Shown here: positions 1 to 7,972 of the stretch, in pieces
How the letters are laid out: the number at the start of each line of letters is the position of its first letter
Position numbering within the stretch: position 1 is the first letter of the stretch
From: Azospirillum brasilense
Lineage (GTDB): Bacteria > Pseudomonadota > Alphaproteobacteria > Azospirillales > Azospirillaceae
Assembly (NCBI RefSeq): GCF_007827815.1
Contig: NZ_VITH01000004.1
Location: forward strand, 124,001-188,000
DNA: 64,000 bases
Direction of reading: 5' to 3'
The notes under the pieces: generated by a model
Databases searched by the model: none
What the model was told of the DNA's origin: nothing
The model's input: only the letters and a program-made list of their open reading frames with translations
Translations under genes and position numbers: made by a program

Positions 1-1
1 C

Positions 2-1165
2 AGCACCGACATCCTGCACAACCCCGACCACCCCGCCCGCCAGGCCTATCTCGCCCGCTTCGCCGACAAGGAAGGCAGCGACTTCCTGAACCGCTTCTAC
101 AACAGCTACCGGAAGCACACGCCGGACGCGATGCTGAACATGCTGGCCGCCCGGTCGCGGCCCATGCCGCACCGCCTGTCGGTGATCTTCCGCACCGTCC
201 GCCCGCAGGCCGGGGTGAAGGAGTTCGGCGCCTTCCTGCGCGCCCGCCTGCCCGACGCCAAGCTGGACGACGGCGACATCGCGTCGCTCTACGGCAAATA
301 CGGGCCGGACAAGTTTCCGCTCAACGACCTCGGCTATCTGGCGCGCATCCATCCGCTGGAGCTGTGGCTGGTCTCCTACCTGCAGAAGCGCCCCGACGCC
401 AAGCGGCAGGAGGTGCTGGAGGCCAGCGTGCAGGAGCGCCAGGAAAGCTACCGCTGGCTGTTCAAGAAGGGCCAGTCGGCCCAGAACACCCGCATCCGCA
501 TCGGGCTGGAGGAGGAAGCCTTCCAGCGCATCACCGAGCAGTGGCGCAAGCTGGGCTACCCCTTCGAGACGCTCGTCCCGTCCTTCGCCACCGCCATCGG
601 CAGCTCCGCCGACCGCCCAGCGGCGCTGGCCGAACTGGTCGGCATCATCCAGAACGACGGGGTCCGCCAGCCGACCGTGCGCGTGCGCAAGCTGCACTTC
701 GCCGCCGGCACGCCCTACGAGGCCGTCGTCGGGCTGGGCGAGCTGCGCGGCCAGCGCGTGATGAAGGCGGAGGTCGCGGCCACCCTGCGCAAGGCGCTGA
801 TGGACGTGGCGCAGAACGGCACGGCCAAGCGCGTCTGGGGCTCCTTCAAGGACTCCTCAGGGGCGGTCATCCCGATCGGCGGCAAGACCGGTACGGGCGA
901 CCACCGGCTGGACCGCTACGGCCCCGGCGGGCACCTGATCGAATCGCGGGCGGTGAACCGGACGGCGACCTTCGCCTTCTACATCGGCGACCGCTTCTTC
1001 GGGACCATGACCGCCTTCGTCCACGGGCCGGAGGCCGACAACTACCGCTTCACCAGCGCCCTGCCCGCCCAATTGCTGAAGAGCATCGCCCCGGCGCTGC
1101 AGCCCCTCATCGACCCCGGCGTGACCAAGACGGCCGACACCGGCAAGCCGCAGACCGGGCTGTGA
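2..1165 (+). CDS. Penicillin-binding protein, transpeptidase part (5' end outside window)
   Basis: The open frame enters from the left edge and ends at TGA 1163-1165, so the true start lies outside the window. The C-terminal part carries the KTGTG motif of penicillin-binding transpeptidases (lysine codon at 884-886) in the context GGKTGTGDHR. That is the third active-site motif of the serine acyltransferase that cross-links peptidoglycan in the periplasm. The SxxK and SxN motifs and any glycosyltransferase domain or membrane anchor are not identified in the visible part. A class A or related bifunctional enzyme is likely but cannot be decided. A strong hairpin terminator follows directly. Confidence 0.85.
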   Translation, partial: STDILHNPDHPARQAYLARFADKEGSDFLNRFYNSYRKHTPDAMLNMLAARSRPMPHRLSVIFRTVRPQAGVKEFGAFLRARLPDAKLDDGDIASLYGKYGPDKFPLNDLGYLARIHPLELWLVSYLQKRPDAKRQEVLEASVQERQESYRWLFKKGQSAQNTRIRIGLEEEAFQRITEQWRKLGYPFETLVPSFATAIGSSADRPAALAELVGIIQNDGVRQPTVRVRKLHFAAGTPYEAVVGLGELRGQRVMKAEVAATLRKALMDVAQNGTAKRVWGSFKDSSGAVIPIGGKTGTGDHRLDRYGPGGHLIESRAVNRTATFAFYIGDRFFGTMTAFVHGPEADNYRFTSALPAQLLKSIAPALQPLIDPGVTKTADTGKPQTGL

Positions 1166-1196
1166 CCGGTGGGCCTATGGCCCACACCCGGAATTG

Positions 1197-1232
1197 AAAA
1201 GGCCCGCCCCGGGAAACCGGAGCGGGCCTTTT
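1197..1232 (+). terminator. Bidirectional hairpin terminator after the PBP gene
   Basis: Arms 1197-1212 and 1217-1232 pair with one mismatch around a 4-nt loop. The outer stem is AAAA/TTTT followed by more T, so it can act on both strands, between the rightward PBP gene and the leftward gene at 1265-1534. Confidence 0.85.
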
Positions 1233-1264
1233 TCATGAACCGGGGAAGGGCGGCCGGGCGCGCC

Positions 1265-1534
1265 TTACGCCAGGGCGGGCTCCTGCGCCGGGGACACGCC
1301 CGGGGGCACGGCGGCCGGCAGGGAGGCCAGCAGCAACTCCAGCTCCGCCGCGGCGATGTTCTGCGGCAGGCCGGGACGGTAACCGCGCAGCGTCTCCAGC
1401 GCCCGGTCGAAGGCGCTCTCGTGATCGCCCTGGTCCAGGTCGCTCTCATCCAGCGCCGCCAGATAGGCGTGCGCGACGGCGGCGGTCTCCTCCGGCGTCA
1501 GGTCGTCAACCTGCAAGGACGTGATGGGGAGCAT
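1265..1534 (-). CDS. Small hypothetical protein (89 aa)
   Basis: This is a short acidic, Ala/Leu-rich protein with no signal peptide, membrane segment or Cys motif, and I do not recognise its family. The middle is predicted to be helical (residues near EETAAVAHAYLAALDES). An ATG at 1534 is preferred; an upstream in-frame GTG at 1573 would add 13 residues, and neither start has a strong ribosome binding site. It is flanked by terminators on both sides (1197-1232 and 1627-1665), which suggests its own transcript. Coding status rests on typical codon use only. Confidence 0.55.
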   Translation of the reverse strand: MLPITSLQVDDLTPEETAAVAHAYLAALDESDLDQGDHESAFDRALETLRGYRPGLPQNIAAAELELLLASLPAAVPPGVSPAQEPALA

Positions 1535-1626
1535 GATGGCGGTTCCCGTGCAAACTGAAGCGGAAACCGGCACGCTACGAGACCATGGTTAACAAGGCGT
1601 TGCCGAAACCACCCCGCCGCCCCACG

Positions 1627-1665
1627 AAAAAGGGGGAGGCGCAGCCCCCGGCCACGCCTCCCCCC
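1627..1665 (-). terminator. Terminator of bfr
   Basis: A 10-bp GC stem (GGGGGAGGCG at 1632-1641 with its complement at 1655-1664) is followed on the minus strand by a run of T (AAAAA at 1627-1631 on the plus strand). It lies just downstream of bfr. Confidence 0.75.
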
Positions 1666-1693
1666 AATCGGACTCCGGCTGGCTTCGAGCGGA

Positions 1694-2170
1694 TCAGCCC
1701 TCGCCGTAGATCTGCTCCTGCTGGTAGGCGACGATGCCGACGCGCTGGATCAGGTCGAGCTGCGTTTCGATCCAGTCGATGTGCTCCTCGGTGTCGTCCA
1801 GCAGTTCGGTGAGCTGCGCGCGCGTCTCGTAGTCGCGGGCCTGCTCGCACAGAGTGATGGCGTCGATCAGGTCGGTGCGGGCCTTGTGCTCCACTTTCAG
1901 ATCGTTGCCGAGCATTTCCGGCACGTCCTCACCGATCATCAACTTGCCCAGGTCCTGAAGGTTGGGAAGACCTTCCAGGAACAGGATGCGCTCGATCATC
2001 TTGTCGGCGTGCTTCATCTCGTCGATGGATTCTTCGTAGATCTTGTGCGCAATGCGCTTCAGACCCCAGTTCTTCAGCATGCGGGCATGCAGGAAGTACT
2101 GGTTGATCGCCGTCAGCTCATTGGTCAGGATCTTGTTCAAATGGGTGATGACCTGCGGATCGCCCTTCAC
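1694..2170 (-). CDS. bfr: Bacterioferritin, heme-binding type, with a changed ferroxidase residue
   Basis: Bacterioferritin stores iron in a 24-subunit cytoplasmic shell, oxidising Fe(II) at a di-iron site. The length (158 aa) is the family norm. The start is a GTG at 2170 preceded by AGGCAGGA; this gives the usual N-terminus beginning (M)KGDPQ. Numbered from there, ligands E18, E51, H54, E94 and H130 are present, and so is the heme-ligating M52. The position equal to E127 of E. coli Bfr is Thr (block DDTEEH, where E. coli has DEEGH). Some Rhodospirillaceae make two-subunit bacterioferritins with incomplete sites, so this may be one of a pair; no second bfr is in the window. Confidence 0.95.
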   Translation of the reverse strand: MKGDPQVITHLNKILTNELTAINQYFLHARMLKNWGLKRIAHKIYEESIDEMKHADKMIERILFLEGLPNLQDLGKLMIGEDVPEMLGNDLKVEHKARTDLIDAITLCEQARDYETRAQLTELLDDTEEHIDWIETQLDLIQRVGIVAYQQEQIYGEG

Positions 2171-2302
2171 GTCCTGCCTCCATGCGGTTTGTTGGTTGAA
2201 TCGCAACGCTTCTGGAATGACCATGCCCCATTTGCGGAGTCTTGGCAACCGATTGGAAAGCAACAGTCAGAACAATCGCATCAGCTTTTGCTAAATCCAG
2301 CG

Positions 2303-2338
2303 ATGACACTGAGAGTGAATCTCAGAACCGACTGTCAT
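2303..2338. repeat. Nested inverted repeat upstream of bfr
   Basis: Outer arms ATGACA (2303-2308) and TGTCAT (2333-2338) enclose inner arms CTGAGA (2309-2314) and TCTCAG (2320-2325). The element lies about 130-170 nt upstream of the bfr start, in the 273-nt gap before the lipoprotein gene. It could be an operator for bfr or a weak terminator for the lipoprotein gene. It does not match a standard Fur box. Nothing else was seen in this gap. Confidence 0.4.
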
Positions 2339-2443
2339 GAACGACCGTGACGCGCCATATGACAGAGACTGATGCGACCAATCCTTAATGATCTTCTTTG
2401 CAGACAAGCGTGGCGTCCCCGTGCCTGCAAGTCGAAGCGGCGC

Positions 2444-3061
2444 TCATCCGGTTTTCTTCACAGGCAGAAGGATGACGGGAGCGTTCTCCGCACGGGAAAT
2501 ATCGTAGCTGAAGGAGGTCAGCAGCCGCTCCAGCACCTCCCGCTCCAAGCGATTGGCACAGACATACCCGAACGCTCTGTCCCGGTAGCCGGGATACATC
2601 GGCATCGGGGCGCCGTTGAGCAGATACACCGCGCAGGACTGCCGGCGCAGCGTAAAACGCTGCACTTGGTAATCCAGCCCGGCAAAGGACTCCGTCCTTG
2701 GCTCTTCCCAACCCAACGAACCTCTTGTCCTGTTTTTGTAGAGACGCGCGATGTCTCGCACGCTCTGCTGGAAAATATACGTGTTCTTATCGGCGCTCTG
2801 ATAAGCCGCATAACCATAGCCACCCGGAATTTCGAAGTACCGGCTGTGCGAGGTTATCATCAGTTCCACTTTGCTTGCGGTGGTGCGGTGACATTTGCCC
2901 CAAGGCGGCGTGAAGACGTCGCCCCAACCGGATTGGATCGGCGAACGCTCACAATCGATCTCCACCCGCTCACCGCTGTTGTAGCCCGTCGTCTGGCACG
3001 ACGCCGCAAGCGTCATCAAACCGGACACCGTCACACCACGAAGCAAGCCCCAACGCACCAT
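2444..3061 (-). CDS. Putative lipoprotein, unknown function (205 aa)
   Basis: The N-terminus is a short basic segment, a hydrophobic stretch and a lipobox-like LAASC near residue 22, so export and lipidation at that Cys are likely. The rest has several Cys (CERS, GKCH, SCAV, YVCA) that could form disulfides, and no membrane segment. I do not recognise the domain. The upstream neighbour is tRNA-Leu, transcribed in the same direction. Base composition is slightly lower in GC than the neighbouring housekeeping genes, which may mean a faster-evolving or accessory gene. Confidence 0.75.
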   Translation of the reverse strand: MVRWGLLRGVTVSGLMTLAASCQTTGYNSGERVEIDCERSPIQSGWGDVFTPPWGKCHRTTASKVELMITSHSRYFEIPGGYGYAAYQSADKNTYIFQQSVRDIARLYKNRTRGSLGWEEPRTESFAGLDYQVQRFTLRRQSCAVYLLNGAPMPMYPGYRDRAFGYVCANRLEREVLERLLTSFSYDISRAENAPVILLPVKKTG

Positions 3062-3236
3062 CGCCCCCTTCCATGTCAGGGGGCACCGGCCCCGCTCAAC
3101 ACCACCGATGCGAGTATAGGAACCAGACGCGACGGGGCGAACGGGGAATTCAATCCGAGACGGTTTGCCTCACGGCTCTTGCATCAACGCCGCCGTCGGC
3201 ACATGTGCCGCCATGGGGTTTTCGTCACCGGAGGTA

Positions 3237-3319
3237 TGGTGCGGGCGGCGGGACTCGAACCCGCATGCCGAAGCGAAGGATTTTAAGTCCTTTGCGTCTA
3301 CCAATTCCGCCACGCCCGC
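3237..3319 (-). tRNA. tRNA-Leu (anticodon UAA)
   Basis: Read on the minus strand, the gene starts GCGGGCG at 3319 and ends with the complementary CGCCCGC, discriminator A and an encoded CCA (3237-3239). The D-loop has AATTGGTAGA. The anticodon arm AAGGA-CTTAAAA-TCCTT gives anticodon UAA. A long variable arm typical of class II tRNA and the T-arm GGTTCGAGTCC follow. All four arms fold. Confidence 0.97.
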
Positions 3320-3506
3320 GCACCGTCGCGGCTCGGCTTGGAAGACGGGTTGCACCCGCCCGCCGGAGTTGCATATCATTGTATGCAGCCCGCCGTTCCG
3401 CTGGATTGACTTAGACAATCCGCGGGCGTTTGGTCAAGGATTGAGCGCGTTTAAAGCGCCGGACACGCAAAAATCCCCGCAACCCTGGCGTTCAAGGGAG
3501 GTGAGC

Positions 3507-3674
3507 TTGGAATCGATCAACTGGCTGGGTGTCGTGAGTGTGCTGATGGTCGCCGTGCTGATCGTGCCGGCAGCGTTGCGCCGCAACCGCACAACTTGGC
3601 TGCCCTACGCGGCGGTCTGGATCGCCGCCATCGTGGCGCTGGTCTGGGCTTACGACAGCTTCGGGCCGTTCTGA
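3507..3674 (+). CDS. Small membrane protein (55 aa)
   Basis: The product has two hydrophobic helices (about residues 5-18 and 28-48) joined by a basic loop RRNRTT, and ends DSFGPF. I choose the TTG at 3507 because AGGGAGG lies at a proper distance upstream; a GTG at 3501 is also in frame but would overlap that site. The position of the basic loop suggests a hairpin in the inner membrane. No family recognised. The gene stands alone between tRNA-Leu and a leftward small membrane protein gene. Confidence 0.65.
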   Translation: MESINWLGVVSVLMVAVLIVPAALRRNRTTWLPYAAVWIAAIVALVWAYDSFGPF

Positions 3675-3725
3675 GCGGCCCGCATCCGGACGGGGAGCCG
3701 CCCGGCCCCGGTCAGGGCCATGCTA

Positions 3726-3986
3726 TCAGGGACGCGTGTCCTCGTTCATCGTCATGATGCCGATGCCCATCGCCACGCTGCCGAAGGTGAGGATGAGGCT
3801 GGCATACAGCATGATCGCGGCAACAACGCCGTGATCGCTGTTTCCGATCAGAGTCGCCAAATTGGCGACGTCGAGAATCAAAAGCCCCGTCGCCAAGACA
3901 ACAGCCCCGGCCACGCCGGACGCCAGATGCTTCAGCAAGAACAGGATCGCCGCTTTTTCGAAGGGTTTCATGGCACGACTTTTCAT
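3726..3986 (-). CDS. Small membrane protein (86 aa)
   Basis: Two long hydrophobic segments (about residues 20-43 and 54-75) are separated by a short polar loop, with a basic N-terminus and a short acidic tail, so an inner-membrane hairpin protein is likely. I do not recognise the family. Start choice is uncertain: ATG at 3986 is used, with a GTG at 3995 and an ATG at 3971 also in frame. It is convergent with the preceding 55-aa membrane protein gene, with only about 50 nt between them. Confidence 0.65.
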   Translation of the reverse strand: MKSRAMKPFEKAAILFLLKHLASGVAGAVVLATGLLILDVANLATLIGNSDHGVVAAIMLYASLILTFGSVAMGIGIMTMNEDTRP

Positions 3987-4071
3987 GACCGTCACGTCCC
4001 AGTCCTCAACATAGAATTACCCATGGCGGCGACAATATGACCAAGGACGGCTTGGCGTCCTAGAGACTTGT

Positions 4072-4848
4072 CTAGCCTTTGGTCCCCACCGTGACGTTCG
4101 GCGTACCGCCCAAGCGCAGGACGATGCCAGCCAACTCCTCCGTTGCCGCCACCACGCGGGCTTCGTCGGTGCCGCGCAGCACGAGACTGACGCCGAAGAA
4201 GCCGTTGCGGAAATAGGGGTAGCTGCCGATCTCCAGGTCGGCGTAGCGGTCCTGCAGGGCGCCGAGGTCCGCGGCGATCTGCCCCTCGGCCAGTTCGCAG
4301 GCCACCGTGCGGGCGTGCAGGTCCGGCCCGCCCTCCAGCTGCGGCAACACGCCGTCGAGCATCGCCTGCATGATGTTGGGCACGCCCGCCATGACGAAGA
4401 CGTTGCCGATGCGGAAGCCCGGCGCGGCGCTGATCGGGTTGTCGATCAGCGAGGCGCCGGCCGGGATGTTGGCCATGCGCAGCCGCGCCTCGTTCAGCTT
4501 CGACGGGTCGCCGTAATGACGCTCCAGCCGGGCCACCGCCTCGGCGTTGCGCTCCAGCGGCACGCCGAAGGCCTTGGCGACGCAGGCCGACGTGATGTCG
4601 TCGTGGGTCGGCCCGATGCCGCCCGTGGTGAAGACGTAGCCGTAGCGGCCGCGCAGGGCGTCCAGCGCCGCGATGATCTCCTCCTCGACGTCCGGCACGA
4701 CACGCGCCTCGCGCAGGCGGACGCCGATGCCGGCCAGCTTCTCCGCGATGTGCGGCAGGTTGGCGTCCTTGGTGCGGCCCGAGAGGATCTCGTTGCCGAT
4801 AACGAGGACGGCGGCGGTCGGGTTGGGAGCGGCGGCGGGGGAGGACAT
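4072..4848 (-). CDS. CinA-like competence/damage-inducible protein, molybdopterin-binding domain only
   Basis: The protein (258 aa) has the MoaB/Mog fold shared by molybdopterin-binding proteins and the CinA N-terminal half: GNEILSGRTKD near residue 17, the FTTGGIGPTHDD core near residue 70, and NPISAAPGF further on. The C-terminal nicotinamide-nucleotide deamidase domain of full-length CinA is absent, as in many alphaproteobacterial stand-alone versions. The function of this short form is not settled; nucleotide or pyridine-nucleotide repair is the usual suggestion. The ATG at 4848 is chosen because upstream residues are not conserved in character. It is divergent from sfsA with a 91-nt gap that must hold both promoters. 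Confidence 0.85.
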   Translation of the reverse strand: MSSPAAAPNPTAAVLVIGNEILSGRTKDANLPHIAEKLAGIGVRLREARVVPDVEEEIIAALDALRGRYGYVFTTGGIGPTHDDITSACVAKAFGVPLERNAEAVARLERHYGDPSKLNEARLRMANIPAGASLIDNPISAAPGFRIGNVFVMAGVPNIMQAMLDGVLPQLEGGPDLHARTVACELAEGQIAADLGALQDRYADLEIGSYPYFRNGFFGVSLVLRGTDEARVVAATEELAGIVLRLGGTPNVTVGTKG

Positions 4849-4939
4849 GCGGAGTCGGCTCCGTTCTCGGTTGATGCGGGGATGACGGGACCGGCGGGCT
4901 TGCCGGACGGCGGGGGCGCGCTTTAACCTAGGGCCCAAG

Positions 4940-5668
4940 ATGCTCTTCCCCACCCCCCTCCTGCAAGGCCGCCTCGTCCGCCGCTACAAGCGGTTCCTCG
5001 CCGACGTGGAGCTCGACGGCGCCCTGGTCACCGCCCATGTGCCGAACTCGGGCAGCATGATCGGGGTGGACATCCCCGGTTCCGCCGTCTGGCTGTCGCG
5101 GTCGGACAACCCCAAGCGCAAGCTCGCCCACACGCTGGAACTGGTCGAGGCGTTGGATGATCCGGACGCGCCCTGCCTCGTCGGCGTCAACACGTCGCAT
5201 CCCAACGGGCTGGTCGCCGCCGCCATCGCCGCCGGCACCATCCCGGAACTGGCCGGCTACGCCCGGCTGCGCCGCGAGGTGACGTACGGGCGCAATTCCC
5301 GCATCGACATCCTGCTGGAGGACGAGGCCCGGCCGCCCGCCTACGTCGAGGTCAAGAACGTGCATCTGCGCCGCCCCGCGCGGGGCGACGGACGGGCCGC
5401 GGAGTTCCCGGACTGCGTGACCGCCCGCGGCGCCAAGCATCTGGTGGAGATGGCCGAGATGGTCCGCCAGGGCGCGCGGGCGGTCATGGTCTACCTTGTG
5501 CAGCGCGCCGACTGCACCCACTTCCGAGTCGCCGCCGACATCGACCCCGCCTACGCCGCCGGATTGCGCCTCGCGCTCGAATCGGGGGTGGAAGCCGTGT
5601 GCTGGTCCTGTAGGATCACCCCGCAGGCGATCGAGCTGGAACGGCCGCTGCCGATCCGCACGGATTGA
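4940..5668 (+). CDS. sfsA: SfsA family protein (sugar fermentation stimulation)
   Basis: The product (242 aa) has family hallmarks: the N-terminal [12 protein letters not shown], the HVPNSGSM block near residue 33, and the nuclease-like core IDILLEDE followed by YVEVKNVHL. The core resembles an endonuclease fold with acidic and lysine residues. SfsA was named for effects on maltose metabolism in E. coli; its biochemical role, perhaps DNA binding or cleavage, is uncertain. Divergent from the CinA-like gene and followed after about 70 nt by map on the same strand. sfsA next to map is a common alphaproteobacterial order. Confidence 0.93.
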   Translation: MLFPTPLLQGRLVRRYKRFLADVELDGALVTAHVPNSGSMIGVDIPGSAVWLSRSDNPKRKLAHTLELVEALDDPDAPCLVGVNTSHPNGLVAAAIAAGTIPELAGYARLRREVTYGRNSRIDILLEDEARPPAYVEVKNVHLRRPARGDGRAAEFPDCVTARGAKHLVEMAEMVRQGARAVMVYLVQRADCTHFRVAADIDPAYAAGLRLALESGVEAVCWSCRITPQAIELERPLPIRTD

Positions 5669-5739
5669 CCGCGCTACATGTTCACCGCCGGGCCCGCCGG
5701 CGCATTTTCCTGGGACCTGATCTGTAGGGGACGATTCTC

Positions 5740-6573
5740 TTGGACCACGACGACCTCGATTCCCATCGCATCCGGATTCATGGGCCGGAGGATTTCGAGG
5801 GCATGCGCAAGGCCGGACGGCTGGCCGCGGCCACGCTCGATTTCATCACGCCCTACGTCCAACCGGGCGTCACCACCGGCGAGCTGGACCGGCTGCTCGA
5901 GCAATACATCCGCGACCATGGCGGCGTCCCGGCGCCGCTCGGCTACCGCGGCTTCCCGAAGGCCAACTGCATCTCCGTCAACCATGTGGTCTGCCACGGC
6001 ATCCCCGGCGACAAGCGGCTGCAGAACGGCGACATCCTGAACATCGACGTCACCCCGATCCTGGACGGCTGGTACGGCGACAGCAGCCGCATGTATCTGT
6101 GCGGCGACGTCGGCGTGAAGGCGAAGAAGCTGGTCGACGTCACCTACGACGCGCTGATGATCGGCATCGATCAGGTGAAGCCGGGCGCCACGCTGGGCGA
6201 CATCGGCCACGCCATCCAGACCTTCGCGGAAGGCCACCGCTACTCGGTGGTCCGCGACTTCTGCGGCCACGGGCTGGGCCGCGTCTTCCACGAGCCGCCG
6301 TCGGTCCTGCATTTCGGCAACCCCGGCACCGGCGCCGTCCTGCGCGAGGGCATGATCTTCACCATCGAGCCGATGATCAACGCCGGCCGCTACGACGTGA
6401 AGATCCTCGGCGACGGCTGGACCGCGGTGACCAAGGACAAGTCGCTGTCCGCCCAGTTCGAGCATTCGATCGGCGTGACCAAAGACGGCTGCGAGATCTT
6501 CACCCTGTCCCCCGCCGGTTTCCACAAGCCCCCCTACGCCGTCCCGGCCGAGGAAGCGACCGCCGCCGTTTGA
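5740..6573 (+). CDS. map: Methionine aminopeptidase, type I
   Basis: Map removes the initiator methionine from new proteins in the cytoplasm with a dinuclear metal centre. The five metal ligands are visible in order: D in NIDVT, D in YGDSSR, H in CGHGLG, E in TIEPM and E in QFEHS. His in VFHEPPSV is the usual substrate-binding residue. Length is 277 aa. The TTG at 5740 is taken as start because the conserved N-terminal segment (IRIHGPEDFEGMRKAG) begins upstream of the first internal ATG, and an AGGGGA lies upstream. radC follows on the same strand after 72 nt. Confidence 0.95.
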   Translation: MDHDDLDSHRIRIHGPEDFEGMRKAGRLAAATLDFITPYVQPGVTTGELDRLLEQYIRDHGGVPAPLGYRGFPKANCISVNHVVCHGIPGDKRLQNGDILNIDVTPILDGWYGDSSRMYLCGDVGVKAKKLVDVTYDALMIGIDQVKPGATLGDIGHAIQTFAEGHRYSVVRDFCGHGLGRVFHEPPSVLHFGNPGTGAVLREGMIFTIEPMINAGRYDVKILGDGWTAVTKDKSLSAQFEHSIGVTKDGCEIFTLSPAGFHKPPYAVPAEEATAAV

Positions 6574-6645
6574 TATCCCCGCGGATGTGATTTTCGCGCG
6601 GAAGAGGTATAGTCCCGACGCACACACTCGTATGGTGGCGTCGGG

Positions 6646-7437
6646 ATGGCGGGACGGAAACGCGCGAAGCGGTCGGGGGATGCGGAGGAGGCCCAGGAAC
6701 TTCCCGGGCTGGAGCCGCCCGCGGACGTCTCCGCGGAGGAGGCTCATCATGAGGCCCATCACAAGGGCCACCGCCAGCGTCTCTACACCCGCTTCCTCGA
6801 CGGCGGGCCGGACGCGCTCCAGGACTACGAGCTGCTGGAGATGATCCTCTTCGCGGTGAACCCGCGCCGCGACGTGAAGCCGCTGGCCAAGGCGCTGATC
6901 CGCGATTTCGGCGACCTCTGGAGCGTGGTCAACGCCCCGCCGCCCCGCCTGCGCGGCTATTGCGTGGGGGAGGTCTCGCTGGCCTCCGACAAGGCCGTCG
7001 CGACGCTGCGGGCGGTCGGGGCGGCGGCGCTGCGCGGGATGCGGCAGCGGGTGATGGACCGGCCGGTGCTGGCCAACTGGCAGTCCCTGCTCGACTACTG
7101 CACCGCCGCCATGGCGCACCAGCCGACGGAGCAGTTCCGCCTGCTCTTCCTCGACCGCAAGAACAAGCTGATCGCCGACGAGGTGCAGCAGACCGGCACG
7201 GTCGACCACACCCCAGTCTACCCGCGCGAGGTGGTGCGGCGAGCGCTGGAACTATCGGCCAGCGCCATCATCCTGGTGCACAACCACCCGTCCGGCGATC
7301 CCACCCCCAGCCGCGCCGACGTGGAGATGACCAAGGAAATCCTGCGCGCCGCCCACAGCCTGGGCATCGCGGTGCACGACCACGTCATCGTCGGCAAGGG
7401 CAAGCACGTCAGCTTCAAAGCCCAAGGCTTGCTGTAG
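6646..7437 (+). CDS. radC: RadC family protein (JAB/MPN domain)
   Basis: The C-terminal half carries the JAMM metalloprotease-type motif [14 protein letters not shown] near residue 212, which defines the RadC family. The N-terminal half has the helix-hairpin-helix-like region after a charged, His-rich leader (residues 1-40). The name comes from an E. coli repair phenotype later traced to another gene, so the function is unknown; metal-dependent deubiquitinase-like or nuclease roles have been proposed. The length (263 aa) is slightly long because of the N-terminal extension. It lies behind map and before a TerB-domain gene. Confidence 0.93.
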   Translation: MAGRKRAKRSGDAEEAQELPGLEPPADVSAEEAHHEAHHKGHRQRLYTRFLDGGPDALQDYELLEMILFAVNPRRDVKPLAKALIRDFGDLWSVVNAPPPRLRGYCVGEVSLASDKAVATLRAVGAAALRGMRQRVMDRPVLANWQSLLDYCTAAMAHQPTEQFRLLFLDRKNKLIADEVQQTGTVDHTPVYPREVVRRALELSASAIILVHNHPSGDPTPSRADVEMTKEILRAAHSLGIAVHDHVIVGKGKHVSFKAQGLL

Positions 7438-7521
7438 CCGCAACCCTGTCCTGCAGTCCCATCTTGTTGCCCGGACCGACGCCCCCATATGTGCGGCGTT
7501 CGTCACCACAGAGGTAGCACC

Positions 7522-7947
7522 ATGGGCCTTTTCGACATGTTCAAGGGATCGGCGCCGCTGGATCTCACCCCCCGCCGGACGCTGGTCGTCTCGCTGATCT
7601 ACTGCATGGGCGCGGACGGCGAGCTGGACCCGGAAGAGGTCGGCCATCTGCTGTCGGTGATGGGCCGCAGCGCCACGCGCGAGGAGCTGGACCGCTGCTT
7701 CAAGTACGCGCGCAGCACCCCGCCCGACGCCTTCCTGGCCGCCGCCACGCCGAACCTGAACGAACAGCAGCGGCTGTGCATCCTGCTGAACATGATCGAC
7801 AGCGCCATGGCCGACGGCCAGGCCGAACAGGGCGAGCGCGACCTGATCGCGCGCTTCCAGCAGGCCTTCGGCCTCGACGACGCGAAGCTCGGCCCCTATT
7901 TCCAGGCGCTGGTCGCCAAGAACGACCGCAGCGTGCTGGGCGCGTAG
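7522..7947 (+). CDS. TerB-domain (tellurite-resistance-like) protein
   Basis: The product (141 aa) is an all-helical cytoplasmic protein. Its pattern VSLIYCMGADGELDPEEVGHL and the later MIDSAMADGQAEQGERDLI fit the TerB/DjlA-N fold, in which acidic loops bind metal. Such stand-alone TerB proteins do not by themselves indicate tellurite resistance; no other ter genes are present. ATG 7522 is chosen because GAGGTAG lies just upstream; an ATG at 7489 would add 11 residues. It is convergent with the GGDEF-EAL gene, 25 nt away. Confidence 0.75.
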   Translation: MGLFDMFKGSAPLDLTPRRTLVVSLIYCMGADGELDPEEVGHLLSVMGRSATREELDRCFKYARSTPPDAFLAAATPNLNEQQRLCILLNMIDSAMADGQAEQGERDLIARFQQAFGLDDAKLGPYFQALVAKNDRSVLGA

Positions 7948-7972
7948 GACCAACCTCGCGGCGCATCGCCCG

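Noticed and set aside
2171-2443. Fur or Irr box upstream of bfr.
   Set aside because: No stretch matches the consensus well; only the nested inverted repeat is reported.
7522-7947. Tellurite resistance locus.
   Set aside because: Only a single TerB-like domain is present; no terC, terD or terE genes are nearby.
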